Source of the DNA: Metallyticus violacea
Taxonomy: Eukaryota > Arthropoda > Insecta > Mantodea > Metallyticidae
Length of the DNA: 64,000 nucleotides
Reading direction: 5' to 3'
Assembly: GCA_030762175.1 (NCBI GenBank)
Contig: CM060833.1
Location: 6,198,501 to 6,262,500 of the forward strand
The position numbers and the translations under genes were made by a program. Below the pieces are notes generated by a model. It was not told where the DNA came from and made no database searches. It saw only the letters and a list, made by a program, of their open reading frames with translations. Below are positions 11,402-22,445 of the stretch, piece after piece. Each line of letters begins with the position of its first letter. Position 1 is the first letter of the stretch.

Positions 11402-12062
11402 GACTTTAGAGGCGGTGCTGTCACTCCATTGATTCTCTTTTGGACAAGGGATCATAGTAGAGGACCATAGTTTCGTCTCCTGTAACAATGGTTTGCAGAA
11501 CTTCTCTCTCGTTGCTACGGCAGGACTCCAAAAATGCCTGACAACAGATCACTCGTTGTTGCTTTTGGACTGAGGAAAGAAGTCTAGGCACCCATCTTGC
11601 ACTAACCTTATTCATGTATAAATGTTCATGAATAATTAGAAGGACTGTTGTTTTAGAAATGCCCAATCTTGCTGCTATTTCTGTAACTTTGAGCCGCCGG
11701 CCGGTCTTCCATTATTTCTCCTTATGCCAGCGATGTTTTCAGGAGTGAGCACCTCCAAGGGCCGACCTGCACGCTCTTCGTCTTCAATGCTTTCTCGAAT
11801 ATGAGGGGGATGCTTCCCCATATACATCGTCCAATCGCTGTTTAATTTCATTTGGAGTAAGTCCTTCTTTTGTGAAGAAATTAACAACAGCTCGATACTC
11901 CATTTTGAACATGTCACAATTTTCTACACATAGCCTTCTATATGCAACTATATCTGAACAACTGAACACAGTTACAGCTGCAATTATTTACTTAACAGAT
12001 AAGGGTTTTGTGAAGGCGATAATCCTTATCGGCGAGGCCGGAAACTTATGGATCTACCCCTG
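11402..12062 (-). mobile_element. Mariner family A copy 2, 5' half only
   Basis: Minus strand. The right end is an intact 5' TIR (outermost base 12062, then TA), with GGATCTACCCC and GGCGAGGCCGGAAAC inside. The reading fragments give EYRAVVNFFTKEG, SIEDEERAGRPLEVLTPENI, KVSARWVPRLLSS and VTGDETMVLYYDPLSKRES, that is, the DNA-binding domain up to just past the first catalytic Asp. The element is cut off near 11402, so the last two catalytic Asp residues are absent. It belongs with the full copy at 26764-28041. Confidence 0.9.
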
Positions 12063-12173
12063 TACATAGTTTATATTGTTATTTTCGGTACCTAGTAAAT
12101 AGGATTTGAAGAAATTTTTCAAAAATCATTCAAGGGTAAAACCGTACATTCCTTCGGAATTGGCTGAAAACTA

Positions 12174-12396
12174 CCGCCACGGGTGGCCGAGGTCGTTAAG
12201 ACCTGACTGAGGTTTTTTCCAGGTTTTCCTCAGTCCTCATAAATGGCAAATGCCGGGGAGGTACCCTAAATTTAGGCCTGGAACGTTTCCTTCCTTAAAA
12301 AATAAATCCTTCCCCAATATATCATTTCATCTCATGTATCATCAGTGTCCAACGCCTGTGGTGCCTCTGTAGCAAAAACGGGCGTTAAACACTATT
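12174..12396 (+). repeat. SINE-S copy with deleted tRNA head
   Basis: Begins CCGCCACGGGTGGCCGAGGT, then jumps from GTTAAG straight to CCTGACTGAGG, so the B box is missing. The body and the tail with GGGCGTTAAACAC follow normally. Confidence 0.85.
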
Positions 12397-13257
12397 GCAT
12401 TTTCATTCGCTGAAAACTGACCTTTAATGTCACTTACACGTTTGGGCATGGGAATAAATGGTGAAATGATGAAAGTTGACATTGATTTAGAAGCCGTATA
12501 TTAACAAATTAGACTCTAGCTATCATTTCAGGGCACTTTGAACTCTGTGAATAGCTCAATTTTCTTGAAATATAAATATTAATACTTATTTTTCCCTTTC
12601 TCGTAAAGGAACAAAGTAGGCATTTGCTATAAAATCCGATGCCTGTTAATGTGTTACTATTTATCCCCTGTTTTTATACACATCAGGTTTTAATGCTTAC
12701 ATCACAAATTGTTAACATTCCCCAATCCAAAATAAAGCGTTTACTTGTAGGTTATTGATCGAAATTGACCTTTCTGGCCATTGCGAGTCTTGGCGAGTGA
12801 ATAGAAAATGTTGTACACTTTGCCAAGGGTGTACTAGAAAATATTCAAAGAGGAAATCATAAACTTTAATATCTCCAGTAACGTTTTCTTGGAGAAATTC
12901 CCGGAACAAAAGTAAAACAAAAAAGCACGCTTCTATAATAAATAACATTACAACAAGTTCTGGCGAGATGCTAATGGAAATCTTGGAATTTTCTGGAACA
13001 GTGCGTTGTTTGCGAACTCGGATGGGATCTGCTAGTGCAGATTTTATTTTTCCTGGCCCTTCCTTGCCATAAATTTACTATAAGAATAGAATAACTGGTG
13101 CAAAAATTGCAAGGTTTTCTACTGCACTTCCAAATTTCCATGAGGCCATTGTGTGCTGTTGATTTTCTTAACACAGTGCTTCCAACTTTAAGGGTTTTTT
13201 TTGTTTTTTTTTTTTTTGCGAAAAATATACATTTAGTTTGAGGCATCCATTTATATT
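12397..13257. other. No supported gene
   Basis: AT-rich, including a T run near 13194-13216. A minus-strand ORF (12712-12948) faintly recalls a mariner catalytic block but lacks a diagnostic motif. Confidence 0.4.
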
Positions 13258-13495
13258 ATTCAGGGCGTGAAACGACCGACAAATTTTGCTCAGAGGCCTC
13301 TTCTTTCAGGCTTGAGGCACTTTATCGTGCCGTAAATGTACGACACAGGACCCACGGCTTTACTTCCCTTCCGAAGGAAGCCATACTTAGGATTTTTACC
13401 CCCGAAAAAAATCCATCAATTCTGGCCGGGATCGAACCCGCGATCTTGGGTTTAGGAGGCAAATACACCACCTGGACCGACCCAAGCGAGGTGAC
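13258..13495 (-). repeat. SINE-G copy
   Basis: Minus-strand SINE. The B-box complement is GGGATCGAACCC at about 13429. The body contains GACCCACGGCTTTACTTCCC and AGAGGCCTCTTCTTTCAGGC, and the 3' end lies at the left with CAGGGCGTGAAACG. It shares these blocks with six other copies in this window. Confidence 0.85.
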
Positions 13496-13904
13496 TCAAG
13501 CGGTTAACCTAACCTTGTTTTTATTTTTTTTTTCCCCCTCTCCTGGTCATTTAGGCTACAGTGAATATTTCATTTCCACCAATATATCTTTCCCCATTTC
13601 ATATCATTTCATTCCGTTGGCTCTGTAACAGGGTCGAAAGTGTCAGGTTGACTTTAGAAAGGCCTCAGTATCTGGGTGTTTTATCTGGAGACGCTATTAG
13701 GGAATGTTTCTACGTCCGCTGTGTTTAAATCTAGCCGGCAGGTGTCTCACCTCATCTCTTCTTTCCAGAAACGCCCCCATTGATCATGGTTTTCTTAGTG
13801 CGCTAAAATTTAACATTACTACGTTTTGGTATCTAAATGCGTAATATACACGTGGAACTAGTTTCGTTATTGTCATTTACTTTACTATGAGAGGTGTGCA
13901 AGTT

Positions 13905-14275
13905 TGAACGTGTTCAGTTCGGGCTACAACAAAATGGAGGAGACACGCGACGAGCAACATGTTGCTATGAAATTCTGCGTTAGTTTTAACAAATTTTCAG
14001 CTCAGACCTTTGGAGAGTTTGATCTTTTCCTATAGCGCAACAATTAGGTGGTTTAAAATGTTTAAAGAGGGGGGGGCTGTGATCTAACGGAAGACAACAT
14101 TAATATCGCTGTTATCATTGTGTCAGAGGGTCTTGGAATAACTTTGAAGACGCTTTAATGTCCCCCCCCCCAAAAATGCACACATTGGTAACTGAAAAGT
14201 TGCATATGAGAGGTGTTTGCGGCCGGTTGGTTCCAAGACTGCTGTTTCCCTAACTGCATCATTTTGATATCATGA
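13905..14275 (+). mobile_element. Mariner-like element, family D copy 3 (5' part)
   Basis: Plus-strand fragment matching the start of the D transposase: MKFCVSFNKFSAQTF, then the frame-shifted FKMFK block and a stretch ending CATATGAGAGGTGTTTG, equivalent to HMRRVC. G and C runs (14068-14075, 14161-14170) interrupt it. No catalytic half is present. Confidence 0.65.
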
Positions 14276-14924
14276 GAACAAACCTCAAAGCTCTGTATGA
14301 CAATCTCCACCGCCATGCAAAAGTCCGTCACGCAGGGGCTGCGTTAACTAAGCGAATTCCTGACCAAGTTTAATATGTGAATGTTATTACAGAGCGCTAG
14401 AGCAGAGAAGTTACAGAGTTTACAGAAATGGGGAAGAAGCAGTGACTCTGTGTCTACTACCAGAGGCCCACAATTCAAAACATTTACCTTCTCTTGTAGA
14501 AGACGGGCCAAGCCAGTTAATTAGTCGCTAATTTTTTCAGAGACCTTGATAATATAACATTCTTTGTCTTACCAATAATATTTTAGCTTCAGCCAATAAT
14601 AGTCTATGATGTGACACTTCACGTGGGGTGATATTGAATGGCAGCCACGGTTTCCTCAGAGACTTTTGAGATCAATTATTTATCGACAGAGATTCAGCAT
14701 ATGCAGTAGAAACACACAGGAGAAATTTAAGACTTCTTCCCGGGGAAGGTGATAGTAGCCATTTTAGAACTCAAAAGGACATTTATTGAAAGACTACCTG
14801 AAAAAGAGTTGTACGCTCAACGTACAAATTCCCAAGGTCACTACGAAAGTTTGAGACAAGGAAAAGTGAATGTTAACTCTTTGTGAGGATAAATAACGTC
14901 CGCCGTGCACAGGCAGCCAGTCGT
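14276..14924. other. No gene seen
   Basis: Unassigned sequence with no ORF or repeat that I can support. Confidence 0.4.
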
Positions 14925-15660
14925 TACGATGGAGCGGTGAGAGAGCTTATTTGTGCTGTGTTACTTTATGATTTCAAGAGAAGTTTAAATGAGTCCTAAA
15001 GCCTTGAGCGCTTGCAGCAGGCTTTAGGAGACCTTGCTTCACCTAGAGCAACAGTTTTCCGATGGTTTAGGGAATTTAAAAGGGGCCGAACTTCACTGCA
15101 AGGGGCTTCCGGCAACGGCAGTGACTGCGGTTGGAAAAAATTGCATAACATTTAAGGACATCGAGGCAGTCTTTCAGGTTGGATCATGAGTACTATTAAA
15201 ATCCTATACGATTATCTTCGTGTCAGGAAGGTTTCCCCTTTTGGGTACCTCAAAATTTGACGGAAGCACGATGCACCAACTAAAGTGAAGAGGGGCTGAA
15301 TTGTTAGGGACACAAAGTGGCCACAATTCCTCTGTAGGAGCAAAGGACATTACTGCCCAGGGTACTTCACAGTCTGTCTGGCAAGCTCCGAGAACGCCGT
15401 CTAAGGACTAAAGGATCTGCTTTACCATGATAACGCCTCCACTCATACGGCTAACATCACCAACCAGTTCCTGGAGTCCACAGATATTTGACTCATCCTT
15501 TCCACAGTCCTGACCTGACACCATGCGAGGAAAGCGATTTTCTAGCCCTGAAGAGGCTGTGGTTGCATATGAAAATTACTTTACACCCTTGAGGAAAATG
15601 AGTGGCAGGGGTGCTTTGATAAGTTCCTTTTGAGGATGTGAAAATTATGGCTGGACAGAG
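14925..15660 (+). mobile_element. Mariner relic, family M
   Basis: Plus-strand fragments include SPRATVFRWFREFKRGRTSL (first helix-turn-helix), then YHDNASTHTANITNQFLEST at about 15426-15485 with the second catalytic Asp, then a frame-shifted FLALKRLWL block standing for the FLF-x-x-LK tail. Stops and frameshifts occur throughout. The protein layout follows a mariner transposase from N- to C-terminus, so this is one decayed element. No TIRs were resolved. Confidence 0.65.
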
Positions 15661-15774
15661 CTTTAAAAAATGCAACAGTAGAAGTGAGTTTACCCCCCCT
15701 CCCAATTTGACGCGTCTCAAAACTTACGTATTGACCCTTTAACAGCGATTTGCTGGCCAACAATTCGCATCAAA

Positions 15775-16075
15775 GGCCGAGGCCTATTGTTGTTGAAATG
15801 ATTGTTATTGCATGACAATACAACGCCACTCATGACTGGCTAGATCGTTGAAACTATTGACCATTTAGGTTTCGAGGTGCTGAAACATCCTGCATACAGC
15901 CTAGATGTTGTCCCGTCCAACAATCAACTGTTTAAACTACTCAAATATGTTTTACGGGGTATACAGACCAAACTATGCGTGATGAACCGAACATTTTCTC
16001 AATACGCAAACTTGTGGATCGCTGAACAGGTGCGTCGAAACGGAAGGCAACATACAGAAAAATTACTTACCCATC
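15775..16075 (+). mobile_element. Mariner relic, family N (catalytic C-terminal part)
   Basis: Plus strand reads TIDHLGFEVLKHPAYSLDVV followed by LFKLLKYVLRGIQT. This is the region containing the HPAYSPDLAPSD motif (third catalytic Asp, here altered) and the LF-x-x-LK-x-x-LRG tail of mariner transposases. The preceding HDN-motif region (about 15810) is degenerate. Confidence 0.6.
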
Positions 16076-16365
16076 CAACCGAAAATTTTGTGAAAATAAA
16101 TTCGAAAAACAAAAGATACGTTAATTTTTTTTTTACTTTCCATCAGAAGTTTTCAAATTTTCCACAACTTAATATGTTAATATGCTAAAAGATTAAATGT
16201 CTGCTGAAATATTCGGGAATAGCAGCCAAATGCAATATATATTTAAACATAATAAGATGTACCGTTCCTATGACAACGTTCGACTTTCAGTTCTTTTCTT
16301 GAAGCGCTTTCCTGTTTAAGCGTAGAGACTTTAAATCTTGTTACCGTAGTAACTGCACTTTCGTA

Positions 16366-16503
16366 GCTCAGGTCAGAGGCCTCTTCTTTCAGGCTTGGGG
16401 TTCTTTTGCCGTAAATGAACGACATGAGACACACGGCTTTACTTCCCTTTGAAAGGAAGTCACTTCATCGACCCTGGCCGGGATTGAACCCGCGATCTTG
16501 GGC
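16366..16503 (-). repeat. SINE-G copy, truncated
   Basis: Contains the SINE-G blocks CAGAGGCCTCTTCTTTCAGG, ACACGGCTTTACTTCCCTTT and the B-box complement GGGATTGAACCCGCGATCTT. The 3' part is absent. Confidence 0.8.
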
Positions 16504-16904
16504 AGTACTTTTGTGCGTTATATGTCACTTATTTCACAGCACTATTGGGGGAAAGTAAAGAAAGAGAGGAAACGACATAGCAAAGAATAATCGATCGCAC
16601 CAAGGTCTGTTAAACGCTTTTCCTTAGTTACGTACTCAACGAACAATATGGCGTTGAAACAAACTTGCACTGTAACAGAGAAAGTTTTGATTAATTTTAC
16701 CCTCAGCCAAAGAGACCGGGGGCATGCTGGGTTTCGTGGCAGGAAAATTAAAAGCTTGGTGAAATATAAACCCCTCGACTCAAGATACCTTTAATTTATT
16801 ACACTTATGGCGCTGAAATCTCCAAAATACTTATATACGAGCGGGGAGGGTTTCTAAAAGGTCTCGACATTCTCAGAGATATCGTTAAGATAATAGTTGT
16901 TAAG
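16504..16904. other. No gene seen
   Basis: No coding or repeat signal recognised. Confidence 0.4.
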
Positions 16905-17945
16905 TATCAGATGGCGCGCTGTAAATTTTGATGCGCTTAAGTGTTTGTGACGATCGTGTAAACAAACTAGTGTTAACATATTCTACAAAATGGATAAAAC
17001 TGAAATACGGGCTGTGAAAAAGAACGTCGTTTTGAAGGGTTTAACTCCAACAGAGATACTAAAAGAGTTAGATTCCACATTAAAGCTTTTTCGAGCTGCT
17101 GTATTTAAGCGTGGTCGTACATCCATTCACGATAATGAGGTTCAGGGCGTCCCAAAACTGCTGCGACCGACAAGGTTGTGACAGAAATTATGGCCGATTG
17201 AAAGCACGCGAGTTGACTGACATTGCAAAGACCTCAATACGCCGTGTTCGCTACATTTTACTCGAATTTTGGAATATAAGAAAGTTTTACGCTCGAGGGG
17301 TGCCAATAGATCCCAAACTCATTCCAATGAATATTTCGCAAGTGTTTAGACTTGTTTGAATGCATTTCTTGCGAGTTTCTTCGACGTTTCATAACAGTAG
17401 ATGAAACATGGTTTCATGACTACATGCCAGAGACGAAGGAGCAGTCCAAACAGTGGGTGGCAACAGGTGAAAGTGCACCAAAGCAAGCAAAAACGGTTCC
17501 ATTTGCAGGAAAAGTCATGGCTACTGTTTTCTGGGATTCTCTTGGTGTGGTGCTCGTAGACTACTCCAGAAGGACAGAACTATCACCGGGGAGTATTACG
17601 CTTCACTACTGGACCAACTGAAGGCTAAATGTCCAAATCTTGCTAAAAATGAAGTTTTCTTTCATCACTATAATGCGGCTTTACACACATCTAGGATTGT
17701 TGCTGCAAAAAACTGCATGACCTTCGCTTCCAATTGCTTCCACATCAGCCATATTACCCAGATTTGGCTCCCAGTGATTACTTTTTGAAGAAATCGCTGA
17801 GTGGATGAAGATTCACATCAAATGACAGGTGCTTATTTTTCACAATTGGGAAAAAATTATTTTACTGAGGGTGTTAAAAAGTAAGAAATCATTGAACTAA
17901 ATGTATTGATTTACAAGAACTTTGTTAAAAATACATTTCACTTAA
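16905..17945 (+). mobile_element. Mariner family B copy 1, near full length but inactive
   Basis: A complete mariner-like order is visible on the plus strand, from a transposase start at 16990 to the C-terminal region at 17810 and a 3' flank shared with copies at 29535-30255 and 40948-41372 (TGTATTGATTTAC and neighbouring words). Clear TIRs could not be defined. The element is inactive because the reading frame is broken at several points. Confidence 0.8.
16990..17810 (+). pseudogene. Mariner transposase (family B), frameshifted
   Basis: Starts MDKTEIRAVKKNVVLKGLTP at 16990. The helix-turn-helix region follows (EILKELDSTLKL, then RPTR in the linker), the frame shifts near 17180, and the second helix-turn-helix reads TDIAKTSIRRVRYILLEF. 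After another shift near 17360 comes FITVDETWFHDYMPETKEQS with the first catalytic Asp, and TVPFAGKVMATVFWDSLGVV. Beyond about 17590 the HDN motif reads as HHYNAA, so the second catalytic Asp is lost as well as the frame. The third motif appears as YPDLAPSDYF in yet another frame near 17755. It cannot encode an active transposase. Family membership is firm, subfamily is not. Confidence 0.8.
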
Positions 17946-18560
17946 ATGGACATTAACGTAACAGAAAACGGACAAGGCCAAATCCTGGGGATGATATAAA
18001 ACTCTTCATTAGATCTCCGTGTGATCTACAGAGTGAGAAACAGTATGTGGTCAAACGTTATGCTGTACAATGTGATTGATAGTTTCAACTCTCTGCAGGC
18101 TCCAATTGTCTTTTCATCAACACGTGGCATGCTAAGGTGAGGAAATATCGATAGATGTGTTTCCTTTTGGTAGCACTGGAAAGAACGTTCTTGATTAGTA
18201 AACACAGTGGATGTTAGTGCGGGGCATCCATTATTGCAGCTGCAACAAATTGTTAGTTGTGGTTGTGCGCTCTAACTTGGAGGTGACACATTGTCATGTG
18301 ACAAGTGCGGCCCCAGCCTTCTTCACGACATCTCTGAATCAGGCGGAGAATTTATAGAACACCCCTAGTATATGAAGTGCAGGGAGAAGGTATTGTTAAT
18401 GATCATATAGAACAATAATAGAGAAAATAACATTTAAAAATGTATCATGTCCTATGGACGATTTATTGTACCAGTTTTAGAATACATTCAAACAAATACA
18501 ACTATTGCATGGGTCTTACGGCCTTACATGCTAATACCGTCCTTATAACAATCAAAATTA

Positions 18561-18562
<2 letters not shown>
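17946..18562. other. No gene seen
   Basis: Unassigned intronic or intergenic sequence up to the AT microsatellite. Confidence 0.4.

Positions 18563-18608
<46 letters not shown>
18563..18608. repeat. (AT)n microsatellite
   Basis: 23 uninterrupted AT units. Confidence 0.97.
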
Positions 18609-18611
<3 letters not shown>

Positions 18612-19027
18612 ATACCTACAAATCTACAAGCATACATACAGACACTTCGATATATTGACGTTTTCTATTAATAATTTTATACACAAATGCATAAACCCTT
18701 ACTCTTGAGCCTCCCTTCCATTTATTCACCTCCTCCCCAACTCCCCTCTCTTCTCTATAGCCATTAAGCTTCTTTGTCGGGTCTTCTCTAGAAATATTCC
18801 CAAATTGTGTGAGCATCTTCTATTGGCATTCAAAAATTGCGGTGATAAATGCTAATTTCTTAAATCCTCTGTTTCACTGCATTCTGCCAAAAATGTGCCA
18901 CCAGCTATCGCTTTCTCCGCACAGTGAACAAATTCTTTCCGCGAGAGCATTAGCTGTTTTATTTCCTTCCCAAGCCCCTAATCTGAACCATGCGAATCCG
19001 TTTCTTTCTTCTCTGCCACAGATATCG

Positions 19028-19305
19028 TCATGGGTGGCCGAAGTCGTTAAGGCACGGACTCGTGAGCGGAAGGTCTGGGGTTCAAATCCCGCCAGGACCG
19101 TCCTCCCTGATTGAGGTTTTTCCCAGGTTTTGCTCAGTACTCATAAACGACAAATGCCGGGGAGGTACCCTAAACTTAGGCCTGGAACGTTTCCTTCCTT
19201 AAAAAAAATCGTTTCCCAATATATCATTTCACCACATGTATCATCAGTGTTCACCGCTTGTGGTGCCTCTGAAGCAAAAACGGGCGTTAAACATCACTAT
19301 TCATT
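19028..19305 (+). repeat. SINE-S copy, full length, inside the LINE
   Basis: The A-box region GGCCGAAGTCGTTAAGGCAC, the B box GGTTCAAATCC, and the body and tail with GGGCGTTAAACATCA are all present. LINE coding fragments resume on each side. Confidence 0.9.
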
Positions 19306-19572
19306 TATAGATATCTACATAATCCCCCCCCTTCCCCATATCAGATGTATTTGAGCCTGCAGGTTAAGCGATACTTTTTCTGCGCATTGAGACTCAATAT
19401 TTTGTCGCAAACGTCTGTAACTATTTCGCGTAATGTCCTCTCCCCTTAACCAAATATACCCCAATGCAATTTTAACTAAGCCTTTTCTTATTTTTGAGGC
19501 CCATAACGTATCACACACTTCCCTTATTTGCTCCCTTAGACAAACTTCGAAGAAGAGTTTGATTCCCCCCTA

Positions 19573-19882
19573 TTATCATTTCTTCTTCTAAGCCTGGCTT
19601 TGTGGGCCTTCGACTTTCCCCGACGACTGTGGGTCTTCTACCTCCATCACGTGATATCATTAGTAGAGTGCAGTATTGCAGGGTCGGTCGCTATATCGCT
19701 ACTTACTAGATCAAAGGTCGCCACCTCTCCATCAGGCAGCTCCCCAATTGTCCTCACGAGACTGGGTGGGCCCCGTTCCAGACCTTCCTAACTTAGTAAA
19801 ATTCCTAAGCAAGTACCGGGAATCGAACCCGGGCCTCCCAGCCAGCAGTTAGCAATGCTAACCACTAGACCAAGGAGGGGGT
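19573..19882 (-). repeat. SINE-V copy (third tRNA-derived SINE family), inside the LINE
   Basis: On the minus strand the head reads GGTCTAGTGGTTAGCATTGC (A box) and GGTTCGATTCCCGGTACTTG (B box), followed by a body with CTCGTGAGGACAATTGGGGA. The same head and body occur in plus orientation at 53190-53488. This is a pol III-type SINE head, not a tRNA gene: the sequence runs straight on into the SINE body. Confidence 0.85.
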
Positions 19883-20299
19883 TATATCATTCTTTACAGG
19901 TGTTTAATTGTTATATTTAAATTCGCACTTTCGTTAGAAATACCAAACTCTTTAAGAACTCTGTACCCCTCCCTACTTGTAGCGACCGTTTTAGAAATTG
20001 TGTTTGTACCTGATTATAAGTTCCTCGGTGTTTTCTCACCCCCAAATTTCGGCCCCGTACGCCATAGTTGACCTCTCAACCCTCTGTACACCAACTCCAT
20101 TGTTCTAGGTGGAGTTTCCGGTATTTTTACTAAAATCCTTAATGTCTCGTATCTTTTTATGTTGCTTATGTGCATTGTCTTGCCCTGCAAGACCTAAGGT
20201 ATCTAATATTGAGAATACAAAGTATACTGCCTCATCAAATCTTACAGAATCTGTAGATTTGTATTTGGATACTGTCATCAGTATATCGCAAACCGCTGG

Positions 20300-20685
20300 A
20301 TGATAGATTTATCAGTAGAATTGTCACGTGTGATGAAAAATGGGCATATTATCGCAACCCTGTTACTTCTAAACACTCCGCCTGTGCTACCTGAGTAATA
20401 AAAATAGGTGTTGAACACCATTCAAAAAAAAAAAAACTTTCAAACACCGTCAGCCTGCAAAAGTCATCGGTTCGGCTCCAAATTAACGTTTTGTGTCTGG
20501 TGGAATTTTGAAGCGATTCACTGGGAATTTGTTGTAAACGGGCATTCAACAATGCGAATCTTTATTCTCAACAACTGGAACGAATACATGAAGTTTTGAG
20601 ACAGACATACCCAGCATTAGTTAATCCAAACAGAGATCTCTTTCAGCAGGACAACGCGAGACCCCATACCCCTCAAACAAATGAA

Positions 20686-20751
<66 letters not shown>

Positions 20752-20885
20752 CAGGTGACCGAAATCCTACCACACCCAACATAGAGTCCTGATCTTGCAC
20801 CTTCAGATTATCATCTGTTTCGATCCATGGCTCATTTCCTGCGTGGAAGAGATTTCGAAAACTTAGAAAATGGCTCAAGGCTATA
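20300..20885 (+). mobile_element. Mariner relic of the Hsmar1/SETMAR type, with an (AAT)n expansion
   Basis: Plus-strand fragments in order are IVTCDEKWAYYRNP (first catalytic Asp), FCVWWNFEAIHWEFVVNG (408-599 bases further on), RQTYPALVNPNRDLFQQDNA (second catalytic Asp, in FQQDNARPHT), and beyond the microsatellite LHPT-like and SPDLAPSDYHLF-equivalent sequence with SMAHFLRGRDFENL. VWWN..IHWE and MAHFLRGR..EN are characteristic of the mariner lineage that includes Hsmar1. A 66-base (AAT)n tract replaces the residues after ARPHT. Confidence 0.8.
20686..20751. repeat. (AAT)n microsatellite within a transposase relic
   Basis: About 22 AAT units. They lie between the second and third catalytic motifs of the mariner at 20300-20885. 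In that reading frame they encode an asparagine run. Confidence 0.97.
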
Positions 20886-22071
20886 GAATCTTTACTTTTA
20901 ATATTAGTTTAATTTATTGTTACAACACACTTGAAATAAAACTAACATTACGTTACCTATGAAAACGGCTCTGTACTAGCTGCCTATAATGTTTGAACGT
21001 TACTGTTACTATGGTAGCAAGGGTCTGTTTTACTGTTTCTATAGTAACAACAGACACGACAGCAATTTCACGTTTTCCCTTTTTACCTGCCTCCCATGGA
21101 AACGTTACATCTTTTGTTTCCGCGATGACAACAGTGCCATTCTGAGGACCTGGGCCCTGAAGGCTCATTCCGCGTTACATTTGTTACTTTGCGTGTCGCT
21201 GTCGGCATCAAGTAGCAGCGCGTGACGTCACCACCTGACGTCACAACGACGAAAGGCGTCGCTTTTCCTCTTTGGACTGACGCCAAATTGAGACGTGAAA
21301 AATGTAAATAACAGCTTTATCAATTCTGCTGACAGCTACGTAATCACTATGTGGGGGTGTGCATCACTCTCCACGCAGGTGCCTTGCATTAATTTCAACC
21401 CTAATTATTTATTATCAGGTATTGTTTCGTCTGATTTAAATTTCGTTTATAAGAGATTTAGAGAATTTATTAAATTATTCACTTCCTTATATCAAAGTTT
21501 GTCATTGTATCTATATGCGTTGTACATAAGGCACGAGAGTATAGTGTTATACTTTTATTATCGTATAAAGCATAATGTCGTTTCTATAGCAACCGTTACG
21601 TGTATTAGAGTTGACTTTGCACAATCCAGCAGGCTTTGCATTTCGCTAAACATGTTAAAGATCGAGGAAAATTGTCAATATCGAAATGAGACAAAGTGCA
21701 AAAAATAGTCAATCTTGCATTTTTAGCAATTTTCAATTTGACCGCATCCAGGATTGCTAAGAAGGCCAAAACTTTCAAAATAAAAATGTAGATCCTGATA
21801 AGTAGAGAAAGAGAAGAACAGAATACATAAATATTCCACAGTTGTTTTCGATAAATTTCTTTCTTCTGTTAGGAAAACAGTGGAAGTCCTTTTTTTAATA
21901 TTTTTACCTTATTATTTATATTTAAGTGTCAAAAATATAAAATAAGACATGCAAAATGCTATTTGACGTTATGATTTACCATATTAACTCTAAATAACTT
22001 CGTACTTATGGAATTTGAGTGCGTTTCCTGTACTAAGGTACCCTCAATTATATTCTTTTGCATACTTTTAG
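20886..22071. other. No supported gene
   Basis: A 137-codon open frame at 21295-21708 begins with GTG rather than ATG, has no recognisable motif and no flanking splice signals that I trust. The remainder is non-coding. Confidence 0.4.
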
Positions 22072-22445
22072 GTTCTGTTCAGTTCCACCTACAGCAAAAC
22101 GGGGGTGACACGCGATGAACTATGAAAATCTGCTTTCGTCTCAATAAATCTTCCGCTGAGGTCTATGCGATGTTACAGGAGGCCTATGGAAAGTTTGTTT
22201 TTCCCAATAGTATAGCTTAAATGTGGTTTAAAATGTTTAAAAGGGGGAGGCGATCAATTTTAAAGGAAGGTCGCTCTAGTTTGTGCTTTAACAGAAAAAA
22301 ACATTAATACCCCTGCTTTCATTGTGAGAGAGAATCGTCGAATAACATTAAGGACTCTTTCAGAAATTCTGAACATTTCACATGTTGCATATGAGACGTG
22401 TTTGTACACTGTGGGTTGCAATACTGCCAATCCCTAAACAAAAGT
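22072..22445 (+). mobile_element. Mariner-like element, family D copy 4 (5' part)
   Basis: Plus strand reads KICFRLNKSSAEVYAMLQEA and MWFKMFKRGRRSILKEG, the first helix-turn-helix of the D transposase, followed by frame-shifted equivalents of PAFIVRENRRI and HMRRVC (CATATGAGACGTGTTTG at 22387). No catalytic half. Confidence 0.75.

Larger units (their letters stand above)
18780..20300 (-). mobile_element. Non-LTR retrotransposon (LINE) ORF2 remnant, split by two SINEs
   Basis: On the minus strand, from right to left, the fragments follow the order of a LINE ORF2. STMAYGAEIWG (about 20080-20035) is the post-RT motif with YGAEIWG. VKIALGYIWLRGEDITRNSY lies around 19470-19400. After the SINE-S insertion, ANALAERICSLCGESDSWWH (about 18950-18880) carries the C-x2-C zinc-knuckle-like motif at the C-terminus of many LINE ORF2 proteins. 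SINE-V (19573-19882) and SINE-S (19028-19305) sit inside. Frames are broken. The clade cannot be fixed without an alignment. Confidence 0.7.

Noticed and set aside
12712..12948. Minus-strand ORF with a faint mariner-like catalytic look (NVTGD, SQWPERSIS, ALFWIGE)
   Set aside because: Only loose similarity, no DNA-motif or TIR support, so not annotated as a transposon.
21295..21708. 137-codon plus-strand open frame
   Set aside because: It has no ATG at its start and no recognisable motif. AT-rich chance frame.
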